Of a DNA stretch of 29,404 nucleotides, positions 1 to 5,185 are shown piece by piece. Position numbers and translations under genes: made by a program. A model generated the notes under the pieces. It worked only from the letters and a program-made list of their open reading frames with translations. It searched no databases and was not told where the DNA came from. Source of the DNA: Candidatus Nomurabacteria bacterium (GTDB lineage: Bacteria; Patescibacteriota; Minisyncoccia; Phycocordibacterales; UBA5272); assembly GCA_003518045.1 (NCBI GenBank), contig DOZK01000029.1, positions 9,553 to 38,956 of the forward strand. The letters are read 5' to 3'. Positions within the stretch are counted from its first letter, which is position 1; the number at the start of each line of letters is the position of its first letter.

Positions 1-8
1 TATTTATT

Positions 9-521
9 TTATTTCGCCTTTTCAAGGACTATCATCATCGACTTCGGTATCTTCTTCAACGGCTCGGCAATCTTATATTCTGCTGGAATAACGGCGAGTA
101 TTCTATCCATTCTTTCACGCAAGAATTTGTCATCCATGTATTTTGTACGGCCTTTTAATTGTAAATCAATTTTTACACGATGACCTTCATTTATCCATTC
201 CGCAGCTTTCTTGGCTTTAATCATAATGTCATTTTCACCAATAGCCACACTTATTTGTATAGTTTTTGTTTCTGTAACATGAGCTTTTGCTTTTACTTCT
301 TTTAATTTTTTAGAAGTTTCATATGTGTACTTTCCATAATCTGCAATGCGGGCAACAGGCGGTACGGCATGAGGGGAAACTTCGATTAAATCAAGACCAA
401 CATTTTTTGCGGCTTGCATTGCTTCTTCTTTTGTAAGCACGCCTAAGTTTTCACCTTGATGTCCAATAACACGGAGTTTAAGCGAACGAATATTATTATT
501 GATGTTTACTTTTTCTGCCAA
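9..521 (-). CDS. infC: Translation initiation factor IF-3
   Basis: 170 aa, the normal length for IF-3, which binds the 30S subunit, keeps it apart from 50S and checks start-codon pairing. The N-terminal domain shows the family signature around residues 57-75 (ARIADYGKYTYETSKK, where most bacteria have CRIMDYGKY). The C-terminal domain (about 85-170) has the GHRVKIDLQLKGR strand and ends in MMIVLEKAK. The start codon is TTG: no in-frame ATG precedes it and the protein begins at the expected point. A -10 box lies 16 nt upstream, leaving a leader of only about 10 nt with no Shine-Dalgarno. Its usual partners rpmI and rplT would lie beyond the left edge and cannot be seen. Confidence 0.96.
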   Translation of the reverse strand: MAEKVNINNNIRSLKLRVIGHQGENLGVLTKEEAMQAAKNVGLDLIEVSPHAVPPVARIADYGKYTYETSKKLKEVKAKAHVTETKTIQISVAIGENDIMIKAKKAAEWINEGHRVKIDLQLKGRTKYMDDKFLRERMDRILAVIPAEYKIAEPLKKIPKSMMIVLEKAK

Positions 522-537
522 AGCTTTATATAAGTGG

Positions 538-543
538 ATTATA
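538..543 (-). promoter_or_regulatory. -10 box of infC
   Basis: TATAAT on the minus strand, preceded by TGC (a weak extended -10). No good -35 is visible. Predicted start of transcription is about 10 nt before the TTG start codon. Confidence 0.55.
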
Positions 544-593
544 GCATGAAATGAAGAAAAAAGAACGAAGCAAGTTTTTTATACAAATTAGAG

Positions 594-745
594 TTTGAAA
601 AGTGGAGGGGGTTCGACTACAAATAAATTTTTGTCGTCACAAAAATTTTTCGCAGCCCGCCTCTCGTGGTTTTGCTTGCTAGCAAAACATCACTGCGACC
701 ATTCGAACCCCTCACGTACATGAAGCAGTTCATGTACTCGCTTCT
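594..745 (-). ncRNA. Structured element following tmRNA (copy 2 of a tRNA/tmRNA 3'-end element)
   Basis: Read along the minus strand after tmRNA: an imperfect antisense copy of the tmRNA 3' end (AGAAGCG, then GAGGGGTTCGAA), interrupted by a 9-bp hairpin with loop CTGC; a core beginning CGCAGTGATG; a hairpin with loop AGCA; CCACGAGAGGCGGGCTGCG; a second hairpin; and a degenerate sense copy of the tmRNA T-arm (TCGAACCCCCTCC, plus-strand 599-614). The core (651-698) is nearly identical to the element after tRNA-Ile at 8136-8181, while stems differ in a compensatory way. There is no open reading frame. The function is unknown to me. It could be a co-transcribed RNA domain or a tiny non-autonomous element that targets tRNA-like genes. 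Confidence 0.6.
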
Positions 746-800
746 ACAAAATAAATTAGCCCGCATCATATGATGCGGTCTAATTTATTTTGTGGAAGCG
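739..800 (-). terminator. Long hairpin at the tmRNA 3' end
   Basis: Near-perfect inverted repeat: ACAAAATAAATTAG (746-759) pairs with 780-793, CCGCATCA (761-768) with 771-778, and CGCTTC (739-744) with GAAGCG (795-800). The outer arm therefore covers the 3' acceptor strand of tmRNA, so this hairpin and the mature tmRNA fold are mutually exclusive. It may act in termination or 3' processing. Confidence 0.55.
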
Positions 801-864
801 GAGGGGTTCGAACCCTCGTGTATACCGGAACGGTGAACGAATCTACTGTATGTAGTTTGCTTAT

Positions 865-990
865 TATAGAATCTGCAAATTTGGCGACCTTCATTGTCAA
901 AGCTTCATGTTTTTTCATCACCGTACTAATGTACGGCTCTTTAAAACATTTGTTTTTCTTCGAAGCTCATACAAATTTGCAGATTCTATA
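865..990 (-). repeat. Nested-hairpin element A, inside the tmRNA gene
   Basis: A 19-bp perfect inverted repeat (865-883 with 972-990) closes a 126-nt segment. Inside are a weaker arm (ATGTTTT/AAAACAT, with AGCTTC/GAAGCT further out) and a tip hairpin CGTAC-loop-GTACG (922-926/931-935). On the tmRNA strand the tip is flanked by GAGC and GTGA. The same plan, with unrelated arm sequences, is seen after ftsH (B) and after secF (C and D). Confidence 0.7.
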
Positions 991-1144
991 TTCACATTTA
1001 TTATCTAAAACAAACGAAAACAATAAATGTATAGCATAATTATTTCGATTAGATTGCTATGCTACAAAATAATCTACTTCCGCTGTTATATTGCCCAGAC
1101 TCTTTCCGCAGATACGAAAGGGAAGGACACCAGATCGGTCTAAA

Positions 1145-1210
1145 TTAGACGAATGCTGGAACTAGACCAAACGCATAAGGCGAAGGAATAGCTTTTCCAG
1201 TTGTTTTTGC
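1145..1210 (-). other. tmRNA proteolysis-tag reading frame
   Basis: GCA resume codon at 1210-1208, 21 sense codons, TAA at 1147-1145. The tag is long and ends -PAFV instead of the common -LAA. Frame choice rests on the conserved CTCGTAAA upstream and on the stop lying in the helix-5 region. Confidence 0.65.
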
Positions 1211-1339
1211 AACATGGGTTCTCTAAAGTTTACGAGTTATAGAGAAGTCTCGATACAGCACATACAACCATTATCGACATATCAAAGCCAAAGTACGCTC
1301 CCGTATTTTTGTTTGCTTAGGCAAACAAAGCAGTTAGCG

Positions 1340-1407
1340 GTAAGTAATTAGTAGTGAGGGGCGTGGAGCATTCGCGTAGCGAATGCTCCACCCTAATTAC
1401 TTCTTAC
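1340..1407 (-). terminator. Hairpin between smpB and tmRNA
   Basis: A 13-bp perfect stem (1363-1375 with 1379-1391, loop GTA) is extended by outer arms GTAAGTAATTA (1340-1350) and TAATTACTTCTTAC (1394-1407). There is no clear T-run, so it may be an RNase processing site between smpB mRNA and tmRNA rather than a terminator. A second small hairpin (GTTTGC/GCAAAC, about 1310-1325) lies just before the tmRNA 5' end. Confidence 0.5.
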
Positions 1408-1413
1408 TTTTTG

Positions 1414-1848
1414 CTAATTGCTTTCCCGTAGTTCTCTACGGGAAATGTCATTCTTAATATTTTCTCGCTTGTCATGCTTTTGTAATTTCTTACAAAGGGC
1501 TACCTCGCATTTAACGAGGTTGTTTTTAATATACAACGAAATTGGGTGTAATGTCAAGTCTCTTTTCTCTTCTTCATTGGCCAATTTTGCTATCTCATCC
1601 TTTTTAAGTAATAGGCGTCTAGTTCTATGCTCATCATATGATTTAGGAGTATTTGCTGGCTGATACGGCGGAATATATGACCCAACCAAAAAAGCCTCGC
1701 CACCACGAATTATAACTTTACTGCCGTCTAAACTGCCAAGTTTATTACGCAGTGATTTGACTTCATGGCCTTCTAATTCCATGCCAGCTTGATATGTATC
1801 TATGACATCATATGTCATACGTAGTTTTTTATTTTCTACTAATTTCAT
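1414..1848 (-). CDS. smpB: SsrA-binding protein SmpB
   Basis: 144 aa. It binds the tRNA-like domain of tmRNA and carries it into stalled ribosomes. Family features: GMELEGHEVKSLR (residues about 22-34, the conserved G-x-E-V-K-S-L/I-R region), GEAFLVGSYIPPYQPAN (about 50-66), HRTRRLLLKKDEI (about 74-86) and a basic C-terminal tail. In the usual protein the strand after the DLTLHPISLYI segment reads VKVELALAKGKK; here it is VKCEVALCKKLQ. The start codon follows a TATACT box (1855-1860) by 6 nt with no Shine-Dalgarno, so the mRNA should be leaderless. It is directly upstream of tmRNA on the same strand. Confidence 0.96.
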   Translation of the reverse strand: MKLVENKKLRMTYDVIDTYQAGMELEGHEVKSLRNKLGSLDGSKVIIRGGEAFLVGSYIPPYQPANTPKSYDEHRTRRLLLKKDEIAKLANEEEKRDLTLHPISLYIKNNLVKCEVALCKKLQKHDKRENIKNDISRRELRESN

Positions 1849-1889
1849 ATAGACAGTATACAGGGTATGAAGAAAGATTAGAATCTATT

Positions 1890-2402
1890 TTATTTTGACA
1901 GCAATAAGTCGGAATATGATTCTTTAATTGATTCTAATTTATCAAGACCAAGAGTTTGAATAATAAAATTGTGTTCTTTTTTTAATTCATCCGTATCTTC
2001 CTCTTTTTTAATCACAGTTTCTAATTCTGCATATAAATCTAAATCTTTTACTTTATCTAAATGAATTCTAGTATTTTTATAAATAAATAAATTACGTGTT
2101 TTATTTACAGTTACTTTAACTCCAAAAATTAAAGAAAGTATTTGTTTTGTAATTTTAGTAAGACGCAAAGGAATATTTATAATGGTATATTTGCAAAATT
2201 TGCTATCTAAAGTATTTGGCCTTACATAATATACTAAATAATTTCTTTCTTTCTCCTCTCGTAATTTTAATCTTTTTTCACCCACAATAAAATAAGTATC
2301 TATTTGATGTAATAAACCAAAATCCTCAGCATTAATTTCTAAAGCTTTTCTTTTCATCTCCTCAATATTTGTGGCGAGTACTTTAATCTCTAGGTTTTTC
2401 AT
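1890..2402 (-). CDS. CYTH-domain protein (class IV adenylate cyclase / thiamine triphosphatase-like)
   Basis: 170 aa. The N-terminal LEIKV matches the ExExK-type start of the CYTH triphosphate-tunnel fold. QIDTYF (about 34-39), RLKLREEKE (about 45-53) and LDLYAELE (about 122-129) fit the conserved charged strands lining the tunnel. Such proteins act on triphosphate substrates with divalent metals; the substrate cannot be told from sequence. The central part (about 75-105) is very basic. A TATAAT box (2411-2416) lies 8 nt before ATG, so the mRNA should be leaderless. It may be transcribed with smpB, which starts 42 nt downstream but has its own -10. Confidence 0.75.
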   Translation of the reverse strand: MKNLEIKVLATNIEEMKRKALEINAEDFGLLHQIDTYFIVGEKRLKLREEKERNYLVYYVRPNTLDSKFCKYTIINIPLRLTKITKQILSLIFGVKVTVNKTRNLFIYKNTRIHLDKVKDLDLYAELETVIKKEEDTDELKKEHNFIIQTLGLDKLESIKESYSDLLLSK

Positions 2403-2449
2403 ATTTATTAATTATATCACTTGGAGTTGCTAAGTTCTTTGTCTTGGTT

Positions 2450-2528
2450 GTCATCCTGATGAAAATCAGGATCCAGTGTCTAGGTTTTAAAAAATAACAC
2501 TGGATTCCAACTTTCGTTGGAAAGACAC
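2450..2528. repeat. Paired palindromic repeat R1
   Basis: Two convergent units: TCATCCTGAT-gaaa-ATCAGGATCCAGTGT and ACACTGGATTCCAAC-tttc-GTTGGAAAGACAC. An inverted copy with few differences occurs at 24183-24263. This CCAGTG-containing palindrome type recurs at 8409, 10381, 22129 and 24304. Confidence 0.8.
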
Positions 2529-2585
2529 GAATACGAGTTTCGTAATTCAAAGCATTTACTGCTTACTGCTAGCCATTCATTATGC

Positions 2586-2591
2586 TAGAAT
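2586..2591 (+). promoter_or_regulatory. Extended -10 box of ftsH
   Basis: TGCTAGAAT (2583-2591). It overlaps the upstream ATG at 2590, so that ATG cannot be in the mRNA; transcription should begin at about the second ATG (2599). Confidence 0.65.
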
Positions 2592-2598
2592 GTCTTCT

Positions 2599-4515
2599 AT
2601 GAAGAATACAAAATTACCAAAAGATGAAGGAATTACAAGAAAACAATTTAGAACACCAGATATAAAAGGGGCCATAAAAAAGACAGCTGGATTTTCCCAA
2701 CAGCTATTTACTACATTACTTATTTTTGTAGCAATTTCCTGGGCCTATTCATATTTTGCAGAAAAGAAAAATATCACGGTTGTTCCAATTTCACAAATCG
2801 CCGAACTCGTTAATGAAGGAAATGTAAATTCAATTGCTGTTGATGGCGACCAAATTTCTTTAATTAAAAAAGATAAAACAGAAGTGCAAAGTAAAAAAGA
2901 AGCGAGTGCATCACTTATCGAAACATTACGTAGTTATGGGGTTAGTACAAACACTCTCGCTTCAACTACAATTACAATAAATAAAGACAGCGGACTTTCG
3001 GTTTGGGTTTCATTTATTCCAATTGTTTTGCCGATTGTATTTTTGGCACTTATGATTTGGTGGCTTGCTCGTGGAATAAAAGGTGCGAATGTCCAAGCTC
3101 TTTCATTTGGACAATCACGTGCGAAAATTATTTATCCAGATGATGCAAAAGAAAAAATAACATTCAAAGATGTCGCTGGTGCAAAAGAAGCCAAAGAAGA
3201 ACTCGCAGAAATTGTAGAATTTTTGCGCGCTCCGAAAAAGTTTACTGACATTGGAGCGGAAATTCCAAAAGGAGTATTACTGATGGGTGCGCCCGGTACA
3301 GGAAAGACAATGCTCGCTCGTGCTGTTGCAGGGGAGGCAGGTGTTCCATTTTTCCATTTGTCTGGTTCTGAATTTGAAGAAATGTTTGTGGGGGTTGGAG
3401 CATCACGCGTGCGAGATTTATTTGATATGGCAAAAAAATCATCACCCGCAATTATTTTTATTGATGAAATAGATGCCGTAGGTCGTACACGTTCACCATC
3501 TGTTGGTGGACAAGGAGAGGGGCGTGAGCAAACATTAAATCAAATACTTGTGGAGATGGATGGCTTCGAACAAAATATGAATTTAATTGTGATGGCCGCA
3601 ACGAATAGACCAGACGTTCTTGACCAAGCACTTCTAAGGCCTGGAAGATTTGATAGACGTGTCATGCTTGAATTACCAGACAGAGCTGACCGCGAAGCCA
3701 TACTTGCTGTTCATGTAAAAAAGAAGCCATTAGCCGAGGACGTTAATTTAACTGTTATTGCAGAACGCACACCAGGATTTTCCGGTGCCGACCTTTATAG
3801 TTTAATGAATGAAGCAGCGATACTTGCAGCTCGTGAAGAAAGAAAGTCAGTTGCACAATTTGATTTAATTCGTTCAATAGAAAAAGTTATGCTCGGTCCA
3901 GAAAGAAAAAGTCATATATTATCAGCGAACGAGAAAAAGATAACTGCGTATCATGAAGCAGGGCATGCGCTTGTCGCATCATGTTTGCCTGACGCTGATC
4001 CAGTACATAAAATTTCTATTATCGCGCGCGGTCATGCTGGAGGGTACACATTAAAACTTCCACTTGATGAAAGACGTCTTATGAGTCGCGCAACATTCTT
4101 AGATGACATTGCGATGTCTCTTGGTGGTTATGTTGCTGAGAAAGAAATATTTGGAGACATTACAACAGGGCCATCGAATGATTTACAAGTAGCAACAGCG
4201 ATGGCACGCGCTATGGTTACAAAATATGGAATGAGTACATTAGGTCCGATGGCTCTTGTACCAGAAGGGGACTCAAGAAGTATTTTTTATGGAAAAGAAT
4301 ACAGTGAAGCCTTCGGTACAAAAATTGATGATGAAGTGAAGCGTATTATGGATGATGCCTGGGCGAGAGCAAGAAAAATTATTCTTGATAAGAGAGAAAT
4401 TTTAAATGTAATTGCTGAAGAATTAATGCGTGTAGAAAGTATTGAAAGAGAAGCATTTGAAAAGATTTTGATTGCGCATGGGATTAGTCCTAAGCGAAAA
4501 GAAGAACTTATTTAA
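2599..4515 (+). CDS. ftsH: ATP-dependent zinc metalloprotease FtsH
   Basis: 638 aa from the ATG at 2599; a frame-matched ATG at 2590 lies within the -10 box. FtsH is a membrane hexamer that degrades membrane and soluble proteins. In order: N-terminal membrane helix (about 30-52), extracytoplasmic domain, second helix (about 132-156), AAA+ domain with Walker A GAPGTGKT (about 230), Walker [13 protein letters not shown] (about 287-298) and the second region of homology [21 protein letters not shown], then the M41 protease with zinc site HEAGH (about 452-456) and a later acidic ligand near [15 protein letters not shown]. All key residues are present. The stop codon overlaps the arm of hairpin element B. 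Confidence 0.98.
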   Translation: MKNTKLPKDEGITRKQFRTPDIKGAIKKTAGFSQQLFTTLLIFVAISWAYSYFAEKKNITVVPISQIAELVNEGNVNSIAVDGDQISLIKKDKTEVQSKKEASASLIETLRSYGVSTNTLASTTITINKDSGLSVWVSFIPIVLPIVFLALMIWWLARGIKGANVQALSFGQSRAKIIYPDDAKEKITFKDVAGAKEAKEELAEIVEFLRAPKKFTDIGAEIPKGVLLMGAPGTGKTMLARAVAGEAGVPFFHLSGSEFEEMFVGVGASRVRDLFDMAKKSSPAIIFIDEIDAVGRTRSPSVGGQGEGREQTLNQILVEMDGFEQNMNLIVMAATNRPDVLDQALLRPGRFDRRVMLELPDRADREAILAVHVKKKPLAEDVNLTVIAERTPGFSGADLYSLMNEAAILAAREERKSVAQFDLIRSIEKVMLGPERKSHILSANEKKITAYHEAGHALVASCLPDADPVHKISIIARGHAGGYTLKLPLDERRLMSRATFLDDIAMSLGGYVAEKEIFGDITTGPSNDLQVATAMARAMVTKYGMSTLGPMALVPEGDSRSIFYGKEYSEAFGTKIDDEVKRIMDDAWARARKIILDKREILNVIAEELMRVESIEREAFEKILIAHGISPKRKEELI

Positions 4516-4633
4516 AGCAAAAAATTGGCAAATTTCTTCGTTGAAACATTCAGTTTTTCTTTCAACGTACCCTTTCGTACGTCTCAAGAAAAACTTCCGT
4601 TTCGCCTCGAACTTTATCCAATTTTTTAGCTTT
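4514..4633 (+). repeat. Nested-hairpin element B, after ftsH
   Basis: Outer arms AAAGCAAAAAATTGG (4514-4528) and 4618-4633; inner arms AGTTTTTCTT (4552-4561) and AAGAAAAACT (4586-4595); tip CGTAC (4566-4570) and GTACG (4577-4581). On the minus strand the tip is flanked by GAGA and TTGA, as in the other family members. Confidence 0.7.
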
Positions 4634-4651
4634 AAAGACTTAAAAAACTAA

Positions 4652-4682
4652 CAAATTTCTTCGTTGAAACTTTCAGTTTTTA
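4652..4682 (+). repeat. Truncated second copy of element B
   Basis: Repeats 4529-4559 (CAAATTTCTTCGTTGAAAC, one difference, then TTCAGTTTTT) but lacks the tip hairpin and the right half. This shows local duplication and decay of the element. Confidence 0.65.
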
Positions 4683-4714
4683 AAAATTAAATAGGTTATA
4701 TAGTTTACAGAAAT

Positions 4715-4745
4715 TAAAAAAGCCACCTGACGGTGGCTTTTTTGG
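4715..4745. terminator. Bidirectional intrinsic terminator
   Basis: AGCCACC-tgac-GGTGGCT with an A-run before it and a T-run after it. It serves ftsH on the plus strand and the convergent small gene at 4758-5012 on the minus strand. Confidence 0.85.
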
Positions 4746-4757
4746 CAGAGACAAAAC

Positions 4758-5012
4758 TCAGCCGGTGATACTGCATATCGGGACAGTCGCTTGGCGAATA
4801 TGCTTCGCAGTACTCAGGTGTCCGCCCCCAGAGGCATCACGAACTTCAAGAGCGACGGCGAGCCTGTGCTCAGCTTGAATTTTGCTGGCGGTTGGCTTTG
4901 TCGTGTCTCCAAGGCAAAATTTGTTGTTTGCCGTCAGCGAGGGGCAAGTTCCTTCATTGATCTCATTGGCGCATTCATTGCGACCGGGTAATATTTGGCA
5001 AGTCTCGTTCAT
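4758..5012 (-). CDS. Small cysteine-containing protein of unknown function
   Basis: 84 aa, family not recognised. It has five cysteines (MNETCQ, NECAN, GTCPS, KFCLG, VPICS), four in the first half, and a Gly-rich stretch ASGGGHL. No signal peptide or membrane helix. Signs that it is real: a Shine-Dalgarno GGAG 8 nt before ATG, a terminator starting 12 nt after the stop, and a possible minus-strand promoter near 5060-5095 (TTTACA and TAGTAT). Its base composition is clearly more GC-rich than its neighbours and it is one of only two genes here with a Shine-Dalgarno, which suggests transfer. The plus-strand ORFs over it lack such signals. Confidence 0.5.
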   Translation of the reverse strand: MNETCQILPGRNECANEINEGTCPSLTANNKFCLGDTTKPTASKIQAEHRLAVALEVRDASGGGHLSTAKHIRQATVPICSITG

Positions 5013-5104
5013 TGTTTATCTCCAGTTGCCTTGTTTACGATACGCTTCACCACGAAGAGCATCTAATATTTATACTACATTAAAATAAAATCCTGTAAAG
5101 ATAA

Positions 5105-5133
5105 TTTTTACGAAGGCAAGGCCTTCGTAAAAA
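5105..5133. terminator. Hairpin with A/T flanks before recG
   Basis: TTTTTACGAAGGC-aag-GCCTTCGTAAAAA, a perfect 13-bp stem that is symmetrical and could act on either strand. No gene on the plus strand ends here; it may insulate recG. Confidence 0.55.
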
Positions 5134-5172
5134 GTGTAGTTTTTTGATTTATAAGAGAATCAATAAAATTGC

Positions 5173-5178
5173 TATACT
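5173..5178 (+). promoter_or_regulatory. Extended -10 box of recG
   Basis: TGCTATACT (5170-5178) lies 7 nt before the ATG at 5186, predicting a leaderless mRNA. An upstream in-frame TTG at 5144 would precede the promoter and is rejected. Confidence 0.65.
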
Positions 5179-5185
5179 GTTATTT

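Larger units (their letters stand above)
793..1302 (-). ncRNA. ssrA: tmRNA (10Sa RNA)
   Basis: tmRNA rescues stalled ribosomes together with SmpB, whose gene is just upstream. The ends pair as an acceptor stem: 5' GGGAGCG (1302-1296) with 3' CGCTTCC (800-794) plus discriminator A at 793; CCA is not encoded. The T-arm is GAGGG-TTCGAAC-CCCTC. After the 5' part there is CTCGTAAA, then the tag frame from resume codon GCA at 1210 to TAA at 1147-1145, lying in a helix formed by GGTCTA and TTAGACC as expected for helix 5. The tag is 21 residues, starting AKTTGKAIPS and ending GLVPAFV. The gene is 510 nt; 126 of these (865-990) are a hairpin repeat inserted between the last pseudoknot region and the 3' tRNA-like part. 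Without it the gene is 384 nt, a normal tmRNA size. The ORF on the other strand here is spurious. Confidence 0.88.

Noticed and set aside
770..1039. 89-aa plus-strand ORF
   Set aside because: It lies wholly over the tmRNA gene and its inserted hairpin on the opposite strand, and has no start signals or recognisable features.
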